64,000 nucleotides of DNA from Chromera velia (Eukaryota; Sar; Chromeraceae): the NCBI GenBank assembly GCA_018398765.1, contig JAHBMJ010001129.1, forward strand, positions 1 to 64,000. The letters are read 5' to 3'. The position numbers and the translations under genes were made by a program. Shown in pieces: positions 1-11,843 of this stretch. The notes beneath the pieces were generated by a model, which was not told the DNA's origin, ran no database searches, and saw only the letters and a list, made by a program, of their open reading frames with translations. Within the stretch, counting starts at the first letter, position 1, and every line of letters begins with the position of its first letter.

Positions 1-34
1 CACACACACGCACGCACAAACGCACACACACACG

Positions 35-98
<64 letters not shown>

Positions 99-127
99 CA
101 CACATACAAAGAGAGAGAGAGGGGGGG
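1..127. repeat. (CA)n then (GA)n microsatellite
   Basis: Bases 1-66 are CA dinucleotides with some CG steps, followed by GA dinucleotides to about 127. On the minus strand this is a long pyrimidine tract. It lies in what appears to be an intron of the protease-helicase gene, whose last visible exon ends at 407. Nothing else is recognisable in 128-406. Confidence 0.95.
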
Positions 128-406
128 AGAGAGAACACGCGGGCCCCGTGCAGGGAGCGACTGATCGATGAAGCAGCATGCAGAGACGTCCACTTACTCA
201 CTCGAAGATGCACAGGCACAACACACGGACACGGACAGACGAGCCTTAGACACACACATGCACGCACGCCGCACACGCGCATACACACATACCCTCTCAC
301 TGCAGACTGAAGAAATTTACCTCTCGACTGCCCTATTGCTCGTCAAGGGGCAGGACTCACGCAGGTCACACAGAGTACGGAAAGGCCATCGCTTTTCAGC
401 ACTCAC

Positions 407-3400
407 CTCGTCTGCTGCGTCATCACCAGGACCGGTCATCTCTTCATCCGAGCCCCCTGCGGCAGATTTGTGGGGCCAAAGGTGAAGGGCGACATTCAGG
501 ACGAAATCACGAGGTCTAGGGAGCTGAGAGTTCTTCTTCGACCAACGGATGTCTCGGACTTCTGTTCCATCGTGGAGGAACGGAGAGCCGATTGCCGCGA
601 GGTGCTGGCACACATTCCGAGGTCCAAGATTCACCTCATTCCGCCGTCTCCCACGTCGAGACTACTGAGAACTGAGCTGGACTCCTCCGTCTAGAATGCT
701 TTGGAGGCTCGGCTTGGCGGGGAACTGTGCCGCGGCATCGACAATCTGCATGTCGTCCTTGAAGCAAGCCTGCAGGTAAACGTCAACACAGTGGGGAGCG
801 TATTGCGGAACCATTCTACAGTTTGTTTTGTTGCCTTAGGATGCCTCAATCGAGCTCCGACTCCGTCTGTTTAGTCTATGTAATTAATGTGACTCGATCA
901 GTCTCTCTGAACAGACTCGAACATAGGATCCACCTACCTTGATGGTATCTTTGACGCTAGACTGACGACTGAAGGGGGGGGTTGCGTGAATTCGCAAGAG
1001 ATACTGCATGCATGCTCACATTAGCTGACCTCAAGAAAGATCCGGACATCTCTGGGGCAAAACAACTTCAACTGGGGGTCCATGCCAGGATATCGCCCAG
1101 CGATTCTATGAACCATCTGGATTGTTTCCTGCATGAATGAGATGTACGAAAAGACGAAGGGCATGCGTGAACAAACGGTGCATGCAGCTCTCAGAGCACA
1201 GAGAAGACTGGAGAAACATCGGCGCAAAAGTAGACAGAAATCGCTGAATCCTTTTCAGGGGGAAGGTGGGGAAGGAGGAAAACGGCAATCAGGAAGCCAG
1301 ATGGAAGAAAGCAGGCGAGAGAGAAAATGAAGGAATCAGGATCCTCGGCCGGGACAGACGGAAGAAAAAGGCAGGGAGTCCTAAAGCGTTGCTTGGAGGA
1401 AACGGCGCAAAGGAAGAGCCGTCAACTAGGATTTTTGACTATGATGCAACCAGAAACTGACGTCCACAGTAGCTGTGTCAGGCTTCTTGTAAAAGTATTC
1501 GTCCGTCAAGTTCACGTCGACATGGTTGTTGGTCTTGTAGGTGATGCCGCGCGTGCCGAGGTTGGCTGTGTGAATAAACCCGAGGGGCGGCTTGCTGCTC
1601 AACGGGAGGAGACCCAAGAAAGCGTGAACCTGCAGGTAAGCGATGCACGCAAAGTTTGAAGTAATCAGAGATCTGCAGGTTGCGGATGCATGTCAGGAAG
1701 AAAAAACAATTTCCAGCTGAATCTTGCAAGGGGGAGTGAATTTTCGGGTCGCTGTGTCTTTTGTGTCTCTCGCTGTTCACAGCAATTCGATCAGACTCAA
1801 ATTTGAATTAACGCCCCGAATTTCAGCGCTTGCCCTGACCGACCATGGTGAGAATGTCCTGCGCCCCGATTGAGCGGGCAAACTTCACAGTTCGAGACTC
1901 GCGTTGCACAAGTGTCACCTTCTTGCCGTGCAGCCTCAACCGCTCAATCATTTCTTTCTTGATGACATCCCCCTCCTCTGGCCTTCTTCAAACTCAAAAT
2001 GAGCCAGCATATCCGATGGCACACTTCTAGAGAGCTTGAGCCTGCACGCGAACCCCCCACGGTCCCCCCCGTTGTGTGTGAATGCGAAAATATGCCGGCC
2101 TTCGAAACGGGGGTCGTCTTCCAGGCTGTCGACTTTGTCAATGATGGCATCTTGCAGCTCCTCCTGTTTGCGAATCTGTCTCTCACCGTGCACGAGTGCT
2201 ACACGCCTTCTCGTCTCATCGTTGGCCATGTCCCCAAACATCTCCCACACTCCCGGATGCTGGTCGCGGGTCTGTGTGTACTTCGACAGATCCGGACTCT
2301 GCGTGAAGACGACGCGGCTGTTTTCCGGACAGATTCTTCGTTCAATCGGAACTGAGGGCGAAAATCCATAATAGTCACTCTTCAGAGGCATTCGAACGAT
2401 CCGACAGTTGCTGTCATGCCCAGTGACAAGAATTCGCCCCATGGTGGCAGACAGTGTCACGTACATTGTACGGTGAACTGCTCGAACGAGCACCCCCCTC
2501 GGCTTCACGAGATCATCAAAGAGGGCCTGATCCAACTCCTCTTTTTTCTTCTCTGCACTTTTCGCCTCTTGGCCTTCATCTCCTTCAAAATCAGCATCTT
2601 CTTCGTCTTGGCACATTTGCGGGGGTGACACGCCCCCGGGCTGATGCATCAGCCTCTCGGTGGCCCCTCGGTTTCGGTTGGACGAGGTGATCAAACCGTC
2701 CGCCTCGTCAACGAAAATCGTCACTCGGTACACGTGCAGCGAACCTAGTTGCGAGGTTGGCTGTCTGTGCCACAGCTTTCCTTCCTTGTCAAGCTTTAGG
2801 TAGAGATCATTGATCGCGGGGATGTCTCCGCTACGACGTGCCTTTCCCCGATTCCGTCCCTTGATGGTGTAGATACCGATGTTGGTGGGGTTGGACAGGC
2901 GCTGCAGCAAGACCTGAGCCTTTCCGTCTTCGAACTTCTGGGAGCAAATGTCGTCGGTCTTGACCACGGGGTAGAGGAAAAAGCGCTCTTCCTCAAGCAG
3001 TGGAAACTCCTTTTCGAGCTCTCGCAGAATGGGCCGGAGAATGCCCTTGTTGAAATTCTCAATCGACTTGCAGAAAGCGTCGAGGGCCTCGAGGCCGCCG
3101 TTGTTGCGGAGGAAAATGATGGGAACGGTGTCGTCCACAAAATGCGCAATCCAGCACCAGAGTAAGATCTCGGCAGTCTTTCCCAACTGAGGGAGACCAA
3201 CGAGGGCGATCGCCTCAATGATATGCGATAGGAGGGCCGCATCCTCCTGCTCGCGGGTGGGCGAATTGTCATCCTCCTCTTCCTCTTCCTCTTCCCCGTC
3301 CTCCTCTTCATCCTCCCCCGTCAACGGAGGGGATTTATCGTCGTTGAACTTCCTGCCCTCCCCCCCTGAAGCGACCCTGTCGTTTTCAGACTCACAACAC

Positions 3401-5514
3401 AGAGAGCCGGCACTTCTGCCGCCCCCTTTGTCATCCTCTGTCCCTGGCCTCTTCTGGCGTCGCAGCACGAGGTCAGGGTGCTTCACGAAGACGCTCTCTT
3501 CTGGAGCCTCAACGATCAGCGTGTGCAGAATTCTTCGTATGATCTTCTCGGCGTCCTGAATCTTGTGGAGCTTCCGGAAAAGAATTTTCTCTCTCAAAAT
3601 CGCGGGCTCTGCAAAGAGGCGAACACAGAAAGCAAGTCCAGAGGAGTAACAAAAGGGAGCTGGTTTCATGTGAACATGATGAAAAGGGCACCAATCGCTA
3701 CGAACGAATAGACTGTTACTCTTCTGTATTTTTGCTGAGTCTGAAAGTGCCTTCATGTCTCCCCATCACCTTGGTCGGCCCCTGTCTGTCAATTATCTCC
3801 GACGGCTATCTAATTTCCTAGCTAATTTCTCTCTGCTTCGATCAACCTTGTCTGCGTGTCTGCAAATTTCTGCCGCCCAGTTGATTGATTTGTCAATCGA
3901 TCGATCTGTCATAGACTCACGCTCCCAGACGTCTCCATTTCAACCTGACAAGCTCAAGCAAAAGGAAAAAGCCTTTCAAAATGCTCAGAAACAAAGAATT
4001 GTCACACAGCTGTGAAATGACGAAGAAAAAACCAGAAGCAAAATTCTGGAGAAAAGTTGGTTCGATCGCGGGAAAGACAAAAAAAAGAGAACCTCTCCTG
4101 AAGCCATGTGAAGCCCCGTTTATCACCCCCCCACTTACCCGCACCCACGGGGCAGTTCCCTCCAGTTTGGTCATCCTCATTGGTTTCTTCCCCTGCCTTG
4201 AAGTCATCCGGTGCACGCTCATACACCAGGACGGAGGCTGGCGTGTTGGCCACACGCTGGAAGGGAACTCGGGTAGGGCGCTTGTCGTCATCGAAGTGGA
4301 CGAACGCGTTCTCCCTCCGACACATGCATCAGTCATCTTCTCTCGGCCTTCCTTCCAAGGACGATCACGCGTGACCACCGCTGTGAAATGCCCCTCGGAC
4401 TCAGAGTAGCGGTGGTGAACCATCATGCCGACCAGCCGATACTCAACCGAGCGGACCTGACTCTCCTCCTGAGACTCCGCATCAGCTGCCAGTGGAGTCT
4501 CGATGTGATGGCCGAGCTGCAGGCTGACCGTCCTACTGGGTGTCAATCGGCAGTCCAGACACTTCTGCTTGAGAATGGGATTTCCTCTGCAGTCTTCGCA
4601 GGCCTGCACAGAATTTCGGTCCTGCCGGTCGCAGTGGAGGAAGAGGAACGAAGGGGCCTCTCGAAACTTTTGGGAGATTTTTTGGGGGGAGCCTCGCACG
4701 GCTTTCTGGCTTTCACACGTTTCGCATAGCCAGGCAGTAGAAGACTCCATCGCGTCAGCTAGGGCTGCCTCGACGGATCCGCGACAGGGGCGCAGAGAAA
4801 GAAGGGGCTCAGACGGACGCTCGCACCGAGAGTTGCAGTTACAAGCCGAACAGGTTTGTCTCTGTACTTGGGGGGGGACCAGGGCGGGAATGTTCAGATG
4901 GAGGAGAACCGCACGCAAAAATGCGACTGCGCAGTCGTGTGTCCCGGCCCGGATGTCGGGATTCAGCAGTTTGAGGGAATCAAAAACGGCCCGCGACGCA
5001 GCGTCACGGAATTCTTGCCGGTTGGTGCTTACGGCAGAGAAACCGCAAGACGAGCGACTTTGGTTTCCCTACTCTCCTTACTCGCGTCCTTCTCCCCCAC
5101 ATCTCCTTCTCCCTTGCCTGCTGCTGTGTCGAGTTGCTTCACACCAGAACGGACAACCGCCTCCGCAGCAATGCGACAGCAACTTAACGAAGCACAAATC
5201 TGGAAGGGAGCGTTTATGAGGCAGGCGTTTCGGATGCCCTCCTTGAAGTTCACCAAACCGGCGGCGGAAGTCGCCTCTGACGAATAATCGTCCCATTTGA
5301 AGAGATCCAACGCTGTCGTCACTGATTTCTCGGCTTGGCAAGTAGAGGGGGGAGAGACGCCACTACTTTCACATGAGGCAGCTGCGGCAGTTTGACTTGA
5401 CTCAACCAGGGCTGCCAAGGTTTCTGGCGTTAAATCATTCAGGTTATTCCGCAGCGAGTCGTTTGCTCGCAGCAGATCAAGGACAGAGGCCAACTGAGCG
5501 AGCCCTGCCTCCAT
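407..5514 (-). CDS. USP-family deubiquitinase fused to SF2 helicase-like domain (3' end outside window)
   Basis: Spliced minus-strand gene. Exons seen: 5514 to about 5035 (internal boundary unresolved), then to 4139, 3608-1844, 1629-1462, 1128-1030 and 769-407, the last ending at a GTGAGT donor. The N-terminal part is a C19 ubiquitin protease: Cys box GLVN...NACLINA near 5245-5200, a CSAC/CETC zinc-finger pair near 4850-4700, the His box SESEGHF near 4395 and FVHFDDD near 4300. The 530-nt intron (donor GTAAGT at 4138, acceptor TTTGCAG at 3609) joins in phase to a P-loop helicase: Walker A GLPQLGKT (~3180), DEAD box FVDEAD (~2710), LSAT (~2440), RGITY (~1545) and a QMVHRIAGR motif VI (~1105). 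Oddities: one-base slips in G runs near 4310 and 1970, and an in-frame TAG at 662-664. USP and helicase could be separate genes, but the phase match argues for one. The ATG at 5514 directly follows a TTTTGCAG acceptor, so an upstream exon is possible. Confidence 0.72.
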
Positions 5515-5766
5515 CGCCACTGCAAAAGAGAGCAAAGATCACGTGACTCTCACTGAGGAATTGGAGACAGCAGGGCCGGAAAGCAGAAAAAATGCGCGAA
5601 GAACAATCGCCAACTCACACAGCTCATTCATACGGAAGTTCTCACTCTACGTCAGCACAGGGTACAGAGTTCTGGTACAGTTCTCGGGAATTCACTGTCT
5701 TCCTCCGACTTCTGAATATTTCAGCCGAGTCCATTATTGAATTCGACACAATTATGGCCGAGCCAT

Positions 5767-5913
5767 TATGGCTCGGCTCCGCGAGCTATCATCCGAGCCG
5801 AGCAGCGGAGCCGAGCCATGCATCATGCATTGGCCCCGGAAAGCGTATTAGCGTAGCGTGGGGCACTTAATATTAGAAAACGCAAAACCCCACCCCACAT
5901 GCTTTCCGGGGCC
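5767..5913. repeat. two inverted repeats between divergent genes
   Basis: A perfect 14-bp inverted repeat (ATGGCTCGGCTCCG near 5767, its complement ending near 5819) is followed by a second one, GGCCCCGGAAAGC near 5832 and its complement near 5901-5913. They lie in the ~890-bp gap between the minus-strand protease-helicase start (5514) and the plus-strand repeat-protein start (6404). They could be a small palindromic element or a regulatory structure. The rest of 5515-6400 shows no gene; a possible 5' UTR intron with donor GTACGT at 6313 ends at the acceptor ATGCAG at 6400. Confidence 0.6.
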
Positions 5914-6403
5914 ATGCTCCGTGCGAACCCCAGATGACTAGCGCGCGGGGCTATAAGTGAATGCCTTCGCCACCAGATTCACTGGCGAATCACTGCCTTT
6001 GGAGGCTCTTGGCTTATCTTCAGTCCAGTTCTATTCCATCCTAAACAAGCAGCCTTGCTTTTCTTTTTGCCTTCTGAAAAGCGCCAGTTACTGGTGTTCG
6101 GCGTAGATCCAGAATCTCAAGCAGCGGAGACACAGAGACGGGAAGAAGTTTTGTGCAGACTATTCTTCCCACTGGTTCTTTCGGTACGTCGATTTCAGCT
6201 CCTGTTTCTGCACTCACTGTCGTCATTGCTCCTGGCATCGGCTTAAGTTATTGAAGGACAGACTGTACAGGGATTCCGCGAGAGTTTGAAGGTCTGTCTT
6301 TTCGCCTTACTCGTACGTGGGTCACTTTTGGTAGTAAGACAGTAAGACTTTGGGACAGAAAGACTGAGTGTGTCTGCATCTTCCCTTTGCTCTCATGCAG
6401 GAC

Positions 6404-8809
6404 ATGTCCCAATCAGCCGATAAGACAAACGAAAAGCCAGTCGCCGCAGCTACGGTGGCTGCCGGTGAGACTTCGAATGGGGGAGGCACGGTTGCAGGGA
6501 CGGTTGCTGTCGGTGCGCCCAGCCAGTCTCCTGACGAGAAGAAACCGGAGGCCTCGCAGGGAGGGGCTTCCGTTGGTACGGGGGGGGTTCAACAGGAAGG
6601 GGGGGGGGATAAGAAGGACTCTGGTGCTGCGGGTCCGAAGGAGCGCTCCGGGGGGGCTCAGCGATCAAGCGAGGGACCTCCCCGAGCTAAAAAAGCACGC
6701 ACTGAGAAGAAGGGCGACAGAAAAAAGCCCAAGACGGCAGCTGCCGCTGCTGCGTCATCTCAGTCGGCGAGCAAGGGGAAGGAGGGAGGGGGTGGGGGGG
6801 GATCTCTGGGCAAGAGGCCGAGGGAAGCGTCGCAAGAACCGTCGAAGAATCCTCCTGCAAGTGGGGGTGGGGGGGTGACGGGCAAGGGGGCCGGGGATGC
6901 AAACACTTCGGCTTTGGGCGTGTGCGAGAAAGACCCAGCCGCCCCCGAGCCGGGTCCTTCTGCAAAGGACGGCGCTGCCTCCGCCGGGGGGGACTCTCGC
7001 GAAACGAAACTCCCCCGTGTCCCTCCCCCCTACTCCCCTACAGGCAAACCTCGGGCAGTTACTGTTGAAAAGGAAGGGGGGATAAGTGGGAAAAAGACAC
7101 TTCGGCTGCCTGGGGAGGGTGGGAAGAAGCAACAGCAGCAGCAGAAACGCGGAGAGGGTGTGAGCCTGTCGGCATGTGTGCACGGCAGGCAAAAACACAA
7201 ATGCAAAGAGTGTGGTGGGAAAGGTATCTGCAAGCATAGTCGGCAGCGAGACCAGTGTAAGGAATGTGGGGGTGCTCAGATTTGTGTGCACAATCGAAAG
7301 CGATATTATTGCAAAGACTGTGGAGGTGCCGGCATTTGCGTGCACGGCAAGGAACGCCGCCGTTGCAGTGAGTGCGGAGGAGACAGGATCTGTCTCCACG
7401 GCAAGGAGCAGTACCGTTGCACTGAGTGCGGTGGTGCAGGTATCTGTGCGCATGGAAAACAACGGCATCGCTGCGGGGAGTGTGGGGGGTCGTCGGCCCC
7501 TGGGGGGGGTACGTCTGTCGAGAGCAGGCAAGTGCAGAAGCAGGTCTCCGAGGTCAAACCACGTCTTTGCAAGCACGGACTGTCTCCGTCCGTTTGCGGG
7601 ACATGTCCGAAATCGTGTGGTCATGACACCCCACGGTATGAGTGCAAAGAGTGTGGGGGCCCGGGTATTTGCCAGCACGGGCGACAGCGGCGAAGGTGCA
7701 AGGACTGCGGAGGCAGTGAAATCTGTGAGCACGGGAAGCGGCGGGTCCGGTGCCGGGAGTGTGGGGGGAGAGAGTTGTGTGAGCACGACAAGAGAAGGCA
7801 TGATTGCAGAGAGTGCCGAGGCGTCTCCGTTAGGGGACCGGGTACGTCTGTGCCAGGGTGTGTCGGGCGTGTGGCTCAGACTCCCGCGCCTGCAGCTGTG
7901 GGGGGCGTGCCTGGGGTGAATGGAAGCAGGGAGCAGAGTGGGAGTGTGTCGAAAAAAGAGAATGACACGCAGGGTGCGAGTGTGTCGAAAAAAGAGAATG
8001 ACACGCAGGGTGCGAGTGTGTCGAAAAAAGAGAATGACATGCCGAGTGGGAGCGTGTTGAAAGGTGGAGAGAACGAAAGGAAGAGTGGGAGTGTGTTCAA
8101 GGAAGAGAACGAAAGGAAGAGAGGGCGAGAAGAAGAGTCGCATGAGGAACAGAGCAAAGATCCGGGAAAGAGTTTCTGCCTGCATGGCAAGGAGAGATAC
8201 CGATGCAAGGATTGCGGTGGAGCAGGAATATGTCATCACGGAAGGGAAAGATATCGTTGTAGAGATTGTGGTGGAAGAAGTATCTGTGAGCACGGCAGGG
8301 AGAAATATCGTTGTCGAGATTGTGGGGGGAAAGGCATCTGCGACCACGGACACCAACGACATCAGTGCCGGGAATGCGGTAGGGGTCGCCGTGGATGCGA
8401 ACATGGAAGGGAGAGGTCAAGGTGTAAAGAGTGTGGCGGGAAAGGAATATGTGAGCATGGCATTCAGCGATACCGGTGCAAACCGTGTGGGGGTGCAGGT
8501 ATTTGCGAGCATGGTAAGGAGAAGCATCGTTGCAAAGAGTGTAGAGCAGCAAGGTTCGGCGTTTGTCAGCATGGAAACGAAACGCACCTTTGCGATGATT
8601 GCGGAGATGGCAGTGTGCTTGGCGGGGCTGCGGCTGTGGGGGCAGAGTCTGCCTCTGTCAATGTCAGTCGGTTGGTTCCCCTGGATACAGCCGCGGGGGA
8701 ATCGGCAGTGGGGGCGGGAGGGGAAGGGCAAAACTCTGAAGAGGAAGAAGGACACTCCGACCTTGAGTCCGACTTACTAATAGCAGAGGAGGACAGTGTC
8801 GAGAAGTAG
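6404..8809 (+). CDS. Cys/His tandem-repeat protein, 19 C-x-H-x6-C-x2-C units
   Basis: An 801-residue protein. The ATG at 6404 is chosen because it follows a good acceptor (CTCATGCAG ending 6400) by three bases; an ATG at 6368 in frame lies upstream of that acceptor. Residues 1-250 are low-complexity, Gly/Ala/Pro-rich with basic clusters (RAKKARTEKK, GKRPRE) that look like nuclear signals. Then come three blocks of an 18-residue repeat of form C-x-H-G-x5-C-x2-C-G-G-x3: six units near residues 257-366, five near 389-475 and eight near 591-739. The second linker holds three near-identical units of about 13 residues (SVSKKENDTQGA). The C-terminus is acidic. The Cys/His spacing suggests metal-binding fingers; similar repeats are known in algae and oomycetes with no settled function. 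The spacing differs from the EsV-1-7 repeat as I recall it. DNA, RNA or protein binding is inference. Confidence 0.85.
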   Translation: MSQSADKTNEKPVAAATVAAGETSNGGGTVAGTVAVGAPSQSPDEKKPEASQGGASVGTGGVQQEGGGDKKDSGAAGPKERSGGAQRSSEGPPRAKKARTEKKGDRKKPKTAAAAAASSQSASKGKEGGGGGGSLGKRPREASQEPSKNPPASGGGGVTGKGAGDANTSALGVCEKDPAAPEPGPSAKDGAASAGGDSRETKLPRVPPPYSPTGKPRAVTVEKEGGISGKKTLRLPGEGGKKQQQQQKRGEGVSLSACVHGRQKHKCKECGGKGICKHSRQRDQCKECGGAQICVHNRKRYYCKDCGGAGICVHGKERRRCSECGGDRICLHGKEQYRCTECGGAGICAHGKQRHRCGECGGSSAPGGGTSVESRQVQKQVSEVKPRLCKHGLSPSVCGTCPKSCGHDTPRYECKECGGPGICQHGRQRRRCKDCGGSEICEHGKRRVRCRECGGRELCEHDKRRHDCRECRGVSVRGPGTSVPGCVGRVAQTPAPAAVGGVPGVNGSREQSGSVSKKENDTQGASVSKKENDTQGASVSKKENDMPSGSVLKGGENERKSGSVFKEENERKRGREEESHEEQSKDPGKSFCLHGKERYRCKDCGGAGICHHGRERYRCRDCGGRSICEHGREKYRCRDCGGKGICDHGHQRHQCRECGRGRRGCEHGRERSRCKECGGKGICEHGIQRYRCKPCGGAGICEHGKEKHRCKECRAARFGVCQHGNETHLCDDCGDGSVLGGAAAVGAESASVNVSRLVPLDTAAGESAVGAGGEGQNSEEEEGHSDLESDLLIAEEDSVEK

Positions 8810-9867
8810 ATCAATCAGGCCGGGTATGTGTCTCAGGCAGGCCGCAGGTGCAAAGAGGAGTGCGAATGGACTGAAAAGGCGTCCAGCTTGAGAATTTTTC
8901 TGTCAGAGTTCTTTCCCGTTGCATGTCATTTGAGGAAAAAACAGCTAGAGGAGGTGGGTAGGATGAGAACGCAGAAGGATGGGATGTCCCCTCTCACGTC
9001 TGTTCAGTTCCGAAACCCCGCGTTCCCATTCGTTAGACTGGACCCTTCGTGTGCGTCAATGTTGCTGCCTCTCCACATCTCTCCATGCACCCCTCTCCTG
9101 TGCCCATCTCTTTGCCGTCCTCTGCGTGCCTAGTCATACCTAGCTCCCTCCGCGGGGCCCTCCCCGTTTCCCTCGCCGTTTCCTCCTGCAGCTGCGAACA
9201 CCATTCCCACATCGCCTTCGCATCGATACAACAAAAACAAGAAGTGTTTGCCACTGCATGCATGTTTAGTCACTTTGGTGTTCTTACAAAAAATTAAATA
9301 TCGTTGATTCATAGCAGTTTCTAGAAGAGTTTTAATACGATCTAATATGGGATCTAATGATTGCATAATATAGTTTAAGTTGTATATAGTTATGAATCTA
9401 GCTAGTTTTAAATCTGGTGTTAGACTAGGGTGCTAGATTTGGTGTATAACTATAGTTTGCTATAGCAGTGCAATAGTTGAGTTTGAATATATGCGAAGAT
9501 TAATAGTATAACTTTTGGTCTACATTCAGTTGATTGATTGATTAGTTTCAGTACTGTTTCACGCTAGTCACACACTAGCAATCCTATTACTATAGTAAAA
9601 AATAGTAAAGAGGGTTACCAACTTACCAATACGTGCACGGAGTCTAGTAGCACGGGGTTAAGAATATGTGAAATTATTGAAATTGCGTTTAAATTGAGGT
9701 ATTAAGTCTATATAATTAAGTTCATGTATATTTAAACCTATATTATCAACTTTATTCATTCATTCATTCATATTTAGTTATGTTCGTATCTAGGTTCGCA
9801 CTAGGGTTCGCCTCTAGAAGGTACGGACCGCTATCAGGTGAAGGGGGGCCGATGGAAACTAGGATGG
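8810..9867. other. intergenic, no gene seen
   Basis: The first ~400 bp probably hold the 3' UTR of the repeat-protein gene. From about 9290 the sequence turns AT-rich with no open frame of interest, up to the GATGG target duplication at 9863-9867 that marks the LTR element. Confidence 0.6.
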
Positions 9868-10123
9868 TGTTCTAGTTTAAGCTCTCTAGAACTTAGGAAT
9901 CAACTCACCCACAAGTTCTACATACAGAGAATCTGTCAGACACACAAGGGCCTTCCCTATCGATCAGGAAAGACTCGGTCCTTCTAACAGGCTCAATCAA
10001 TCTGTATTGCAAAGGCTGAGATACAGACGTGCATGCCTTTGTATTACAGTGTGTATTTAATGCTATTAATTCTCTGTATTACTCTAAGGACCAAATCGAG
10101 CCTAGGTCCAAAGGTCCGTAACA
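9868..10123 (-). repeat. LTR (downstream copy in element orientation)
   Basis: A 256-bp terminal repeat nearly identical to 15668-15923. It begins TGTTCTAG and ends GTAACA, with GATGG directly outside. Confidence 0.95.
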
Positions 10124-10329
10124 ACCACACCCCGCACAAGATTGTGCGTCCCGCACAATTTATTGCTTCACTGCTCTCAATGACTCTGGTCTGCACCGGC
10201 GCTCTCAGCAGCCAAAGAAACTAAGCAACAAGCTGCAGATCGCTGCCAACATGCGTGAAAAGATCGGGCGGGAAGGGCGTGGAAAAAAGAAAAGAAAACG
10301 TTCGAATGCATGAACGAAGGATCGGACAG

Positions 10330-11649
10330 TCAGTCTTCACGTCCACGCAAAATCCTTTCTTTATTCCTTTCGAATTCATTCACCAACTCAGGCTCTCCCA
10401 CTTCGTCCTCTGGCAGCCACAAAAACGAACCATCATTGTAGACAACTCTGTAATGCGTCTTTCCGTCCTTCTCTCTGCTCGACTTCACCTCAACTGCCCT
10501 CACTCTCTTTCCTCTCTTCTCTTCCTGCATCGACTCGGGAAGCGCTTCCCCTCTCTCTGGTTTCTTGTCTCTCGGCCACTCTTCTCCAAGGCCAAGCTCG
10601 TCAATCACATCCGATGCGGACTCTGACGCCGCTCTCTTGCTTTTCTCTCTCNGAAGGGAAACAACCAGATAAATCCCTTCCAACTTTTCTGCAAACTTTC
10701 CTCCATCCACTCTGCCTGTGAGCGGATTGACAGGCTTTCGCACCAACACCTGATCCCCCACTCTGAATTTGCTCTTCCAAGGGGGCGGGTTCTTCCACTC
10801 TCTCTCTTGCCTCGATTTCTCCATCCTGGCTCGTGCCGTCTCAATCAACTCCAACCTGTTCTGACGGATCACGCTATAGTAGTCGTTGTAAGCCACTGGA
10901 GGGGAACGGGTCTCTGACGAGACGGGCTCTACTCGCAGCATATGGGTTGGCTCATACCCATGGGTCAACTGGAATGGGGTCAATCCAGTCTCGGAATGCG
11001 GGGTCATCCGGTATGAGAAATTGAAGGGCTGCAGATACAGATCCCAATCAAGCTCGTTCTCTGCTCTCAACTGCTTTCCAACCCCTTGCTCCCACGTCTG
11101 ATTGTATCTTTCTGTCAGTCCTGCGCACTGAGGGTGGTACCCTGCTGTTACCTTCCTCCTCACTCTCAAAATCTTCAACACCTCACTCACGATTTCTGCC
11201 AGGAAATTCGTTCCCCTATCTGAGAGGAGAACCTCAAAGGGACTATGCCTGCAGAAAATCTCATCGACCAGAATCTGTGCTACGACATGAGCGGGCAGCT
11301 CAGGGTGGGCAAACGTCTCCACATCCTTTCCAAAATGGTCTGTCACAACGAACACAAATCTGTTTCCCCTCCTGCTCGTCGGAAAGGGCCCTGACACATC
11401 AATGCCGAGTGTGTGCCAAGGACGGGGAGGCACGGGCACAGTCTGGGGTGCTCTCTTTACTTTCGGCTTGAGCCTCTCTTTGCATTCTCGGCAGGAAGCG
11501 ACCCACTCCCTCGCGTCTGCTCTTAAACCTGGCCACCAGAAGTGCAGAAGAGTCTTCTCTGTCAGCCGATTTGCCCCTGGGTACCCCCCCAACTGGTGAT
11601 CGTGATTCATCACCATAACCGTCTTTCTGCACGCCTCAGGCACCACCAA
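10330..11649 (-). mobile_element. integrase region of the Ty3/gypsy element
   Basis: Carries an integrase-type HHCC-like zinc region, a catalytic core ([16 protein letters not shown]) and a C-terminal stretch resembling a chromodomain. Part of the fossil element 9868-15923. The order RT, RNase H, integrase is typical of Ty3/gypsy rather than Ty1/copia. Confidence 0.9.
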
Positions 11650-11843
11650 CTATTCTTTCCTTTCTGTCCCCCTTCCTTCGTACTTGTACAACAAACTCCC
11701 TCTCTCTTCAAACGCACTTTCCTCTAACAGAATTTGCTTCGCCTTCTTTGCCTCCCGAGGCAACACCCCCTCTATAAAGTATTTGAAATGATCCTTCAAC
11801 AAGGGGTCTCTCGGTAACTCCTCCCTCACACGGTCCAGAAACT

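Noticed and set aside
6755-8404. 549-codon minus-strand frame
   Set aside because: Antisense shadow of the Cys/His repeat gene, produced by its regular codons; no family signal or conserved motif.
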